Of a DNA stretch of 64,000 nt, positions 25,215 to 33,241 are shown one piece after another (position 1 is the first letter of the stretch; each line of letters begins with the position of its first letter). The notes under the pieces were generated by a model. It was not told where the DNA came from. It saw only the letters and a list, made by a program, of their open reading frames with translations, and ran no database searches. This DNA is from Mesorhizobium sp. (lineage in GTDB: Bacteria; Pseudomonadota; Alphaproteobacteria; Rhizobiales; Rhizobiaceae), in contig NZ_SUGA01000001.1 of the NCBI RefSeq assembly GCF_004963255.1, positions 124,001 to 188,000 on the forward strand, read 5' to 3'. A program made the translations under genes and the position numbers.

Positions 25215-26630
25215 TCAGGGGATCGTATACACTGCTATTTCTCGCTCAATGCCGCGCAGCGAGACCTCGTGGGGCTCCGGCTTCAGAGCTTTCCTGCGCA
25301 ACAGATCGGCGGTCAGATTGTCGTCGACCACCGCGCGAGTGGCGAAGATCGCCTGTGCGTTGGCAAGGTTCTGGACCCGTGAAGCAATGTTGACCGTCTG
25401 GCCGAAATAATCCTGTCGCTCGTTCATGGACACGGCAATGCAGGGGCCCGCATGGACCCCGATCTTGAGCAGCAGATCCTCGCGCCCGCTCTTTTCGTTG
25501 AGCGCACTCATGGCTTCGCGAATCCTGAGGGCCGCGGCAATCGCCCGGTCAGGCGTCGCGAAGGTCGCCATCACTGCATCGCCGATCGTCTTCACCACCG
25601 CGCCTGCCTCCGCCGCCACGATCTCGTTCAGAACCTGGAAATGCGCGCGCACGAGATCGAAAGCCGAAAGGTCGCCCACCCGCTCATAGAGCGCGGTCGA
25701 TCCGCGCAGGTCGGTGAACAGAAATGTCAGGCTGGTGATCTTCAGGCGCTGGTTGATGTCGAGCGTATCCGTGCGATAGAGATCGCGAAACGTCTGGTTG
25801 GTGAGCAGGCGCTTGGCGGTCAGGAAGGGCCGGCGTTTGCGCAGCAAATCATGCAAGCCATGGCCGGCGATGAAGACTGTCGGCAGCACCCGGGTGTCTG
25901 TCCTGTTTTCCAGCGAAATGCGCAATGGGCCGGGTTGCATCTCCAGCGTCTGGCTCTGGACATGGTCGCGGTCGAAGACCAGAGAGAGGCTTCGGCGCTC
26001 CTTCGTCGGTTCGCCCTTCACGTCGATGAACTGCACCGAATGGGTGACCGGCTCGAAGACGATGACGAATTCGGATGGAAGCTGTACGGGCAGAACCGCT
26101 TTTTCGCCGGGCGCCAGCTCGATGTCCTCCAGCGAGATCTCTTCCATCGTTTTCGCGAAGTCTACGTCCGGCAGATCGACGCCGGACGCCCAGTAGATCT
26201 GCCGGAAATACTCCACCAACGGCAGCTCGTGCGGATTGTGGGCGGCAATCCTGCGTATCCGTGGACTGATGGTGAATGTCACCTCGACCATCTCGTCGAG
26301 GGTCGGCGAGTAACCTTCGGCGCACAGCGTGCAGGTGTATTCGTCTTTCTGCACCGTTTTCAGCGTGGCGTTGGTGTCGAGCACGCCGCCACAGCCGGGG
26401 CACAGAACATTCCAGGAAATGTCGAAGATGCCTACACGCGCGGCATGGAGAAACGCGCCGATGGCGCGCTCCTCGTCGAGGCCATGCTTGCCGGCGAAGG
26501 CCAGCGCATTGATGCGGCAAAGTTCGCGGTCCTCGCCTTCCGCGATGGTTCGCTTGATCGCATCGATTGCCAGTGGATCGACATCGGCCGATTGCCGCAG
26601 AAGCAAGAACAGATCCTGAGCTTCGTTCAT
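25215..26630 (-). CDS. Adenylate cyclase, class III, with zinc-ribbon N-terminus
   Basis: This 471-residue protein combines an N-terminal region with a zinc-ribbon-like set of cysteines (C77-P-G-C80 and C100-T-L-C103), a beta-rich middle, and a C-terminal cyclase domain (about 300-465). Metal aspartates lie in F-T-D-L-R-G-S-T and I-G-D-A-V-M, the transition-state Asn and Arg in Q-T-V-N-I-A-S-R. The adenine-selecting residues are present as K in V-V-K-T-I-G-D and D in R-Q-D-Y-F-G, so this one should make cAMP. The ATG at 26630 is preceded by GGAG at about eight bases; an in-frame earlier ATG at 26663 lacks this. The layout resembles the DUF5939-cyclase family. Confidence 0.88.
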   Translation of the reverse strand: MNEAQDLFLLLRQSADVDPLAIDAIKRTIAEGEDRELCRINALAFAGKHGLDEERAIGAFLHAARVGIFDISWNVLCPGCGGVLDTNATLKTVQKDEYTCTLCAEGYSPTLDEMVEVTFTISPRIRRIAAHNPHELPLVEYFRQIYWASGVDLPDVDFAKTMEEISLEDIELAPGEKAVLPVQLPSEFVIVFEPVTHSVQFIDVKGEPTKERRSLSLVFDRDHVQSQTLEMQPGPLRISLENRTDTRVLPTVFIAGHGLHDLLRKRRPFLTAKRLLTNQTFRDLYRTDTLDINQRLKITSLTFLFTDLRGSTALYERVGDLSAFDLVRAHFQVLNEIVAAEAGAVVKTIGDAVMATFATPDRAIAAALRIREAMSALNEKSGREDLLLKIGVHAGPCIAVSMNERQDYFGQTVNIASRVQNLANAQAIFATRAVVDDNLTADLLRRKALKPEPHEVSLRGIEREIAVYTIP

Positions 26631-26832
26631 TGTGCAGGCTCCGGAAAATGCGCCCCGAGTCATGTTGACCGGACCGCCCTTTGGTCTGAGCGCTACATTT
26701 TACTGCGAAACGGACCGTGCGGCCATTCGAATAGACAAGCCTGATGACGGTTCAATTCCATTCGGCAGATTTTCACCGGCCGCAAGCAGCACTATGATGG
26801 TCGACGGGCATCCATCTCGGGGACTCTCTCCC

Positions 26833-27657
26833 ATGCCGACATCCGACAACCCGCCATTTCCCGCGGCCCTGCGCCTTTTCTCCGCGGCTGTCATCGTCGT
26901 CCTGATCGTGGGCGCTGGCCTGTTTTTCGCGCCCGCGCTGGTCAAGCCGCGCTGGCCCTGGCCCGTCACGCCGTTCAGCGCCCGTTTCCTCGGCGGCTTC
27001 TACACCGCCGAAATGGCGGTGATGGCGGCGCTCTTGTTCTGGAATCGCTGGTCGCCCGGCAGGCTGGTGCTCGTCATGGCCTTCATCTTCACCGTCATCG
27101 TGTCGGCGGCTTCGTTCATTAATCTCGGCTATTTCAACTTCGAACGAAAAGCGGCCTGGCTCTGGTTCCTGGTCTATCTTGCCTCGGCCGCGGTATCCGG
27201 GCTGTTCCTGTGGCGGGCCAGGGCGCGTCCTTCGGCAAAAGGCGTGACCTTGACCCCCGCATGGCGCGGCTACATGTCAGCGGAAACGGCGATCCTTGGG
27301 CTATACGGCATCGGCATGTTGCTGGTTCCCCGGGTGGTCAGCAGCAGCTGGCCATGGCCGGTCGATCCCTTCCACGCCCAGGTCTACAGCGCCATCTTCC
27401 TCGCCGGCGCCGGCGGTGCATATCTCCTCTGGAAAAACGCGCCGCGCGAGGAACTGCTGGTGCTCGGCCTGGCGCAGTTTCTGGTTGGCCTGCTTGCCAT
27501 CCTTGGCCTGGTCATCACCGACGCTGCGGTGCACCGGATCGACTGGACGGCGACAAAGACATTATGCTGGCTCGCCCTTTTCGGCTGGATCGGCATCAGT
27601 GGTGTCTTCAAGCTCCACGCCGCCTCCCGATATTTCAGCTCGCAACCGGCATCATAG
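26833..27657 (+). CDS. Multi-pass membrane protein, unknown function
   Basis: This protein of about 274 residues appears to be integral to the inner membrane, with seven or eight hydrophobic segments. Two halves each contain a similar segment, S/R-W-P-W-P-V-T/D-P-F-x-A, at about residues 40 and 175, which suggests an internal duplication. The ATG at 26833 was chosen because a CGGGGA sequence lies about nine bases upstream; earlier in-frame starts exist, including 26794. It is divergent from the adenylate cyclase gene at 25215. I do not recognise the family and cannot assign a function. Confidence 0.75.
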   Translation: MPTSDNPPFPAALRLFSAAVIVVLIVGAGLFFAPALVKPRWPWPVTPFSARFLGGFYTAEMAVMAALLFWNRWSPGRLVLVMAFIFTVIVSAASFINLGYFNFERKAAWLWFLVYLASAAVSGLFLWRARARPSAKGVTLTPAWRGYMSAETAILGLYGIGMLLVPRVVSSSWPWPVDPFHAQVYSAIFLAGAGGAYLLWKNAPREELLVLGLAQFLVGLLAILGLVITDAAVHRIDWTATKTLCWLALFGWIGISGVFKLHAASRYFSSQPAS

Positions 27658-27718
27658 ATTACGGAGACGACTGGATTTTCGAGTGACGTCCGGTGCATCG
27701 TGCCGGACCGATTGCCTT

Positions 27719-27822
27719 GGAGCATTTCACCGTTTCAAAGGAAATGGGGAACTGCTCTATCTTTTTGTTCTGACGCAATTCCGGACGGAGAACCGCTTAC
27801 ACTTTTCCTGGAATTGCTCTAG
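27719..27822. repeat. Two-hairpin intergenic repeat, copy 3
   Basis: This is the most complete copy of the repeat. The first half runs from GAGCATTTCACCGTTTC to ACTGCTCT. The second half has GCAATTCC at the start and GGAATTGC at the end, a perfect 8-base inverted arm around the conserved core GGACGG. It ends 11 bases before the acetyltransferase gene start, so it forms most of that gene's upstream region. Confidence 0.75.
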
Positions 27823-27833
27823 CCGAGAACGCC

Positions 27834-28352
27834 ATGACCAGCACGCCATCCTCCGAGAAGATCCAGCCGCTGCTCCGACCCGTCCGGCCAAGCGATGCAG
27901 AGGCGCTTTGCGCCATCTTCAATATGCCGGGCTTCCGCTCGGGCACGCTCCGGATGCCTTTCGAGAGGGTGGAGCAAGTGGAGCGGCGCATCGCCAAGTC
28001 CGGCCAGGAAACCACCTGGATCGTCGCGGAGCTGGACGGCAAGGTCGTCGGCCATGGCAGCCTGGTCGTGCAGGGCTCGCCGCGCCGTTCGCATATTGGC
28101 GAGATCAATATCGGCCTTGACGATGCCTTTGTCGGCAAGGGCATCGGCTCTGCCATACTGGGCGCGCTGCTTGACGTGGCCGACAACTGGCGAGCCCTGA
28201 AGCGGGTCGAATTGACCGTCTATGCCGACAACGAACCGGCCGTCCGTCTCTACACCAGCCACGGCTTCAAGGTCGAAGGTCGGCATGTGAAGGCCGGTTT
28301 TACCGACGGGCAGTATCACGACCTGCTGAGCATGGCTCGGCTGCGGTTCTAA
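27834..28352 (+). CDS. GNAT family N-acetyltransferase
   Basis: This 172-residue protein is a GNAT-fold acetyltransferase that uses acetyl-CoA. The N-terminal L-R-P-V-R-P-S-D-A-E-A is the usual strand 1-helix 1 region, and the pyrophosphate-binding loop is V-G-K-G-I-G-S-A at residues 100-107. N-E-P-A-V-R-L-Y-T-S-H-G-F-K-V-E-G near the C-terminus is the conserved end of the fold. It lies between two copies of the two-hairpin repeat. The acceptor is unknown. Confidence 0.87.
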   Translation: MTSTPSSEKIQPLLRPVRPSDAEALCAIFNMPGFRSGTLRMPFERVEQVERRIAKSGQETTWIVAELDGKVVGHGSLVVQGSPRRSHIGEINIGLDDAFVGKGIGSAILGALLDVADNWRALKRVELTVYADNEPAVRLYTSHGFKVEGRHVKAGFTDGQYHDLLSMARLRF

Positions 28353-28444
28353 AGCGTTTCAGCGTTTCGCGGAAACGCTCTATCTCTTTGTTTTTAAGCA
28401 ATTCCGGACGGAAAACCGTTACACGCTTTTCCTGGAATGCTTCA
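28351..28444. repeat. Two-hairpin intergenic repeat, copy 4
   Basis: The first half is the tight inverted repeat AAGCGTTTCAGCGTTTCGCGGAAACGCT-type sequence. The second half has AATTCCGGACGGAAAACCG and TTTTCCTGGAA. It begins at the stop codon of the acetyltransferase gene. Being directly after a gene, its hairpins could also end transcription, but no clean T-run follows. Confidence 0.7.
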
Positions 28445-28498
28445 GGATCCGCTGTGATCTCCCTTGGCGTTTGCACCACATGCGGCTAGACGGGATCA

Positions 28499-29884
28499 AT
28501 GACCGCCGTGTTCGATCCGTCCCCCGCGCCTCCGGCGGAAATTCTGGCCGCGCTGTCGCTGCTCTGCCCGGAAGTCGTGTGCGACATCGAGCAGAACTGG
28601 AATGCCCCGGTTTCCGACTACGCCCGCCATCTGTGGCGGCCGGTGGCAAGACCTGTATCGGGCCCGGCAATCGCCGCCCGCTCGATCCTGCGCGAAGTCC
28701 TGTATCAGCGTCTTCGTGTGATCATGCCGCCTGAGGAGATCGGCAAGGTCCTCGAACAGTTCGAGCACAGACCGGTGATTCAGTCCGGCCTGCACTGCCT
28801 GCTTCTGATGGATCGGATCACCTTCGATGCCCTCCTGCTTGCCTGGCTCGGCGCGGTCGAAAACGGGCTGTCGGCCTTTGTCGGTTTCACGGGAACGACG
28901 ATGACCATGGAGACAGTCGGCCGGGAGGGGCCGGGATGGCTCGATGTCGGCGACGACAAGGTCAACCTGTTCGGCATGGGGCGCCATAAACTCTGCCGCA
29001 AGAGCACCTGCGTGGCCGGTCCCGTCTCCCTCAACAAGCACGCGCTCGAGGCGGTGGGCAATGAAACGGATGTCAGTCGCTGGCTTGGCATACTGCTTGC
29101 CAGCCAGGACAAGGTGTTTGGAACCGCCGCCGATGCGCTGACGACCCTTAACGAGGATCTGGTCGCCAATTGGGATCGTTCCGGCATGGCCGTTCCCGTC
29201 TTCATCGATGATCGGCTCGCTGCTTCTGCCATGGCCCGGCATCTGGACGATGACGGCAACCTTCTTTCCAGGCTGCTCACCCAGCCCGCAAGACGCCGGC
29301 GTCTCGACCATGCCTTGCAAGAGGCGGCATCGGGGCCATTCGGCAGGTTCCTGCCCAACACCACGGACTATTTTTGGGGCATCCGCGAGCAGCGCGTGCG
29401 CAAGCTCGTACTGCAGAACGGGCACCTGATCGAGCCCGACAGGCCGCATGGTCTTTCCGTTCCGTTCGAGCGGCAGCATCTCAGGCAGGCGCTGCTTGAC
29501 GGTGTCCTGTTGCCGAACCTGTTCCTGATGTTCCTCGTCCTTGCCATATTGCCGCGGGTGCGGGTCGTGGGCGGTCTGAGACAGATTGGCTATGTGGCGC
29601 TTTTCCACTCGATCCTGCTGGCAGCGCTGGACGAAAACGTGCCGGAAGAGCGCGATCTGGCTGCGGAGCTGCAGGTGCGCGAAAATGCCTGGGGCATGCG
29701 AGTCATCGATGAAAAGATTTCGGTCCGCGAGCAGCTTGCCGTTTTGCCGGAAGGGGCGCTCTTTCCGGACCTGCTCAGGCAATACCGTTCGCGGACATTT
29801 GCCGAGACGACCGAGGACCTGAAGCTGGTTCGCGAAAACGCTAGATGGCGCAAGATCGGCAAGGCAGCGATCAAGGCGACCTGA
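28499..29884 (+). CDS. Conserved-looking protein of unknown family
   Basis: This 461-residue protein is not one I recognise. It is soluble over most of its length, with one strongly hydrophobic stretch near residues 340-355 (L-P-N-L-F-L-M-F-L-V-L-A-I-L). A central cysteine pair occurs in K-L-C-R-K-S-T-C near residue 165, and R-R-R-R occurs near residue 265. No catalytic motif, signal peptide or nucleotide-binding loop was seen. The start is an ATG at 28499. It faces the large glycosyltransferase/deacetylase fusion gene with only 59 bases between their ends. Consistent coding composition and length suggest a real gene. Confidence 0.7.
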   Translation: MTAVFDPSPAPPAEILAALSLLCPEVVCDIEQNWNAPVSDYARHLWRPVARPVSGPAIAARSILREVLYQRLRVIMPPEEIGKVLEQFEHRPVIQSGLHCLLLMDRITFDALLLAWLGAVENGLSAFVGFTGTTMTMETVGREGPGWLDVGDDKVNLFGMGRHKLCRKSTCVAGPVSLNKHALEAVGNETDVSRWLGILLASQDKVFGTAADALTTLNEDLVANWDRSGMAVPVFIDDRLAASAMARHLDDDGNLLSRLLTQPARRRRLDHALQEAASGPFGRFLPNTTDYFWGIREQRVRKLVLQNGHLIEPDRPHGLSVPFERQHLRQALLDGVLLPNLFLMFLVLAILPRVRVVGGLRQIGYVALFHSILLAALDENVPEERDLAAELQVRENAWGMRVIDEKISVREQLAVLPEGALFPDLLRQYRSRTFAETTEDLKLVRENARWRKIGKAAIKAT

Positions 29885-29943
29885 ACCTTAGGGCCAATTT
29901 CCTACCGCGCAACCGCAAGCGACGGCACTGACAAGTTTACCGT

Positions 29944-32865
29944 TCACTTGAGCGCCGCCTCGAGAATGGCGACAAAGTCATCGAGCGAGCGATCCCCACG
30001 GATCTCAATGCGCGGAAGGTCGATGGGATCGCAATCGAGGTCCGCCGGCCCGTGTCTGCCGCCGAAGCCGATCCGATAGCCGCATTCCTTGGCCAGCCGG
30101 CCAAGCCGTCGGTCGGTGACGGAGTAGGGTGCCGCGAACGCCGTGGTTGGCCGACCGGTCCATCGTTCTATGAACATACGCGAGCGCAGGAGCTCGCCGG
30201 CCAGGTCGGAGGTAGACAGACCATCGATCGCGCGATGCGTCGCCAGATGGCTTCCGAAGAACGCACCTTCGCCCGCGAGGCGTCGCACCGTCCCGGCGTC
30301 CATAAGTGGGGTCGGCGGACCGCTGGCTGCGTCCCATAGTGCGCTTTCACCCACGAAGTCCGTCACCAGGAACACTTCCGCGGTCAGGTCGTTAGCGCGC
30401 AAGATCGGCCAGGCATGGTCGGCAAAGTTCTGAAAGCCGTCATCGAAGGTGATGAGCACCGGGCGGCCAACGAAAGGCTGGCGGTCGGCGATGAACCGTT
30501 CAAGCTGTTCGGAATTAATCGCGTGGAAGCCATTGGCGCGCAGCCATGCCATCTGGCTGGCGAATGCGGCGGGCGTGCACCGAAAACGGGCGAGGGCGGC
30601 GGGACCATCGTCGGCGACGCTGTGATACATGAGGACAGGGATGCGCTGCCGCCGCTCGCTGCGTGCGACGTCGCGGCGCAAGGCCCGCGCCCCGCCCCAG
30701 ACGACATTTCGCGCGACTCCTATTCCGACGGGCGCGCGGATTGGCGCATGTTCGATCACCGGTTCCGTCGCCACGTCGCCTGGCGACAGACGGCGGAAAC
30801 GGTCTATGCGATAGAGCTCGGTCTCGATCGATTGCTCGAGGACGAGGCCTTCGGCCGCTGCCAACGTCTCTGAGATCGCTTGCGCGCCGAATGTGTTCCA
30901 GTCGAAGCCTGTCCTTTCAGGATTGTCACGCAGCACGAATGCGTGTGCGCTGATGAAACTGCCGCCAGGCGCCAGCGCCTCAGCGAATTTTTTGGCGATG
31001 CGCCGCAACTCGGCGAGATCATCCAGATAGTAGAGTACTTCCGAACAGAAGATCAGATCCATCTCGCCCGGTAGCGCGTCCGCAGAGAAATCCAGTACGC
31101 CGAACTCGACATTCGGCTGATCGCTACATCGCGCGCGCGCCCGCCCGATGGCTACGGCAGAGATGTCAGTTGCGGTCAAATGGCCCACTCGCGGCGCCAG
31201 CTGCCGCGTGAAGTGGCCCTCCGCGCAAGCCAGCTCAAGCGCCCGTTCGATGCGACCAGCAGGCAGAATTTCGAGCTGCCGCTGATATTTTTCCTGCTCA
31301 TAGGGCGACCCGTAGTTCCAGGGATCCTCATTCGCGAAATGGCGGTTCCAGAATGACGTGCGATCATTGTCGTGGTCATCCGCGGCCGGTTTCCGGCGCG
31401 GCGCCGCAAGAGGCTCTGCAGGTTCGGCGCTCGACCGAACCAGTTCCTGCGCCTCCGCGGTCAGTCGCGCGAGTTTGCCGAAATGGCTGTCCCGATCGGA
31501 TCGGCTTTCCGCCGTGGACGACAATGCTTCGGCTGCAAATGCATCGGCACCGGCGCCCTTCTGCGGTGCAAGCTGCTGAGGGGGCACGAGATTCAGGATC
31601 AATTCGATCCAATGACGTCTTGTCACTTCCCCGAGCACGCCGAACTGCGCGCGAGCCTCGATCCTGCCATCGAGCATCAAATAGGCATAGATCTGATCGA
31701 TTCCTTCCGGAAGTTCGGTCGAGGTCGGATTTCGAGCGTCGACGCGAATTCCGAGTGTCCGCCCCAGTCTGCGCGGCGCGGCAAGGTCGTCGCCGTCGAG
31801 TAGCATTTGCTCAAGGTGGTACTGGATGCGGCGACCCCGTCCGGGGTCGCCGCAGAGCTTGCCGAGTTCGATGGTCAACTCGGTGAGGGCTCTGCCGAAC
31901 CTGTCCCACTTGGCTGCCAATTGCGCCGGCACCGACAGGCTTCCCTCCATAAGGCCATCAAGGGCCACTTTGGCGATCTCACGCATCCACTTGCGTGCTA
32001 CCGGGAGCGCGCGCAGGGACTGTGGGTGGATCGGGCGCGAGCCGCGGCCGCAATCCGACGCGGCGTTCCACAACGCGAACCATGCGAGGGCTTCGGAAGC
32101 TGTGCCGCCGTTGGCCTCAATCGCCCCATTGGCGTGAGCCGATGCCGGGTGTTTGACCCTGGGATCAGGAGAAAAGCCGCGGGCGATAACGATTTCCGCA
32201 TCTGCCACCATCTGCGTCGAATTGCGGGAGAGCGCGTTGGGGCTGATCTGATAGAAAGCGAGCGGCTCGTCGACCATCACCCAATTTTTGCCGAGACGTG
32301 CGAGGCGCTGCCACAGATCCCAGTCCTCACAGGTGCGCAGCGACGCATCGAAACCGCCCAACTTGACGATAGTCTCCCGGTCGACCAGCACCGCGTGCGT
32401 GCGGATGGGACACTGGCGGGCGAATGTTTCGAAGGGCTGGACTGCGACCTCCGGCGAGATGCTCGACGGGGTGAATTCGCCATCGGGCATCACGCGCCGG
32501 GAACCGCAATAGGCGGCCACCGCATCGGGAGCGGTTTTCAGTGCGGCCAGCATTTTGGCGAGGAAGCTGGCATCCACCCAATCGTCGGCATCCAGAAACA
32601 TCAGCCACTGGCCGCGCGCTGTCGAAATCCCGCTATTGCGCGCGCCTGCGGCGCTATACGCGCAGGACCCCAACGTCCGAAACCGGGCATCGCGCTCTAC
32701 ATAAGCGGCGATGATCGTGGGGGTGCGGTCCGTGGAGGCGTCGTCGACGATGATCGCTTCCCAATCCGCTATTTCCTGATCGAGAAGGCAATCGAGTGCG
32801 CGTGCCAGGGTTGCCTGCGCGTTGTGCGCGGGAACGACAATGGAAATCAAGGGGTTATGCGCCAC
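29944..32865 (-). CDS. Glycosyltransferase / NodS-like methyltransferase / NodB-like deacetylase fusion
   Basis: This 973-residue cytoplasmic protein has three enzymatic parts. Residues 1-230 are a GT2 domain: I-S-I-V-V-P-A-H-N, V-D-D-A-S-T-D and F-L-D-A-D-D-W, with C-E-D-W-D-L-W further on. A linker of about 250 residues without clear motifs follows. At about 505-690 is a methyltransferase resembling NodS, with D-P-W-N-Y-G-S-P-Y-E-Q (W516), L-E-L-A-C-A-E-G-H-F-T and S-E-V-L-Y-Y-L-D. At about 740-973 is a CE4 deacetylase with M-Y-H-S-V, I-T-F-D-D-G-F (803-809) and a H-x3-H motif near 873. No membrane segment or signal peptide was seen. The combination would transfer, N-methylate and deacetylate an amino sugar, as NodC, NodS and NodB do separately, but substrates are unknown. 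Confidence 0.88.
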   Translation of the reverse strand: MAHNPLISIVVPAHNAQATLARALDCLLDQEIADWEAIIVDDASTDRTPTIIAAYVERDARFRTLGSCAYSAAGARNSGISTARGQWLMFLDADDWVDASFLAKMLAALKTAPDAVAAYCGSRRVMPDGEFTPSSISPEVAVQPFETFARQCPIRTHAVLVDRETIVKLGGFDASLRTCEDWDLWQRLARLGKNWVMVDEPLAFYQISPNALSRNSTQMVADAEIVIARGFSPDPRVKHPASAHANGAIEANGGTASEALAWFALWNAASDCGRGSRPIHPQSLRALPVARKWMREIAKVALDGLMEGSLSVPAQLAAKWDRFGRALTELTIELGKLCGDPGRGRRIQYHLEQMLLDGDDLAAPRRLGRTLGIRVDARNPTSTELPEGIDQIYAYLMLDGRIEARAQFGVLGEVTRRHWIELILNLVPPQQLAPQKGAGADAFAAEALSSTAESRSDRDSHFGKLARLTAEAQELVRSSAEPAEPLAAPRRKPAADDHDNDRTSFWNRHFANEDPWNYGSPYEQEKYQRQLEILPAGRIERALELACAEGHFTRQLAPRVGHLTATDISAVAIGRARARCSDQPNVEFGVLDFSADALPGEMDLIFCSEVLYYLDDLAELRRIAKKFAEALAPGGSFISAHAFVLRDNPERTGFDWNTFGAQAISETLAAAEGLVLEQSIETELYRIDRFRRLSPGDVATEPVIEHAPIRAPVGIGVARNVVWGGARALRRDVARSERRQRIPVLMYHSVADDGPAALARFRCTPAAFASQMAWLRANGFHAINSEQLERFIADRQPFVGRPVLITFDDGFQNFADHAWPILRANDLTAEVFLVTDFVGESALWDAASGPPTPLMDAGTVRRLAGEGAFFGSHLATHRAIDGLSTSDLAGELLRSRMFIERWTGRPTTAFAAPYSVTDRRLGRLAKECGYRIGFGGRHGPADLDCDPIDLPRIEIRGDRSLDDFVAILEAALK

Positions 32866-33241
32866 GCGGTCTTACCCGCGCCTGGTTCGAGCGTATAACA
32901 AGGGTCGCGAAACATAGGCGGCGGCAGCATTGTCCTGAATCATCGAGCTTTCGTTCTTTTCGGCGAGGGTCGGCACTGTCTAAAACGGGAATAACGGCAT
33001 CGGATGGCAGCACCGCTCTGTCAAGATCGAGGTGAATTGGAGGCAGGCAATAGAAACTTGAAGACAGGCTTGGATGGCAAGCGCTCATGCCGACCGCCCA
33101 GAGCCGCAATCATACGCCGGGGCGAGACAAATTGCGCAACCGCTTGCTGGTCGGCCGCGATCGGTCCATCCTTGTGAGCACCCTGGCCGTGAAGCGCGTA
33201 GCGAGATCACGCCGTCACGGCCGCAAGTGAGGTCTTGTTCC
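32866..33241. other. Intergenic region between divergent genes
   Basis: These 376 bases lie between the divergent fusion-enzyme gene and the large cyclase gene and should hold both promoters. The cyclase frame is open upstream to 33074, but no ribosome site supports an earlier start and the extension has no conserved sequence. No repeat or strong hairpin was recognised. Confidence 0.5.

Noticed and set aside
6863..28444. Interpreting the four two-hairpin repeats as a CRISPR array
   Set aside because: Copies are kilobases apart, not regularly spaced, and no cas gene is present.
29944..32865. Calling the fusion gene a nod gene
   Set aside because: The domains resemble NodS and NodB, but no nod box, NodA/NodC or other nod genes are seen, so a Nod-factor role cannot be claimed.
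33074..33241. Upstream extension of the large cyclase
   Set aside because: No ribosome site supports it and the zinc-ribbon N-terminus starts cleanly at 33242.
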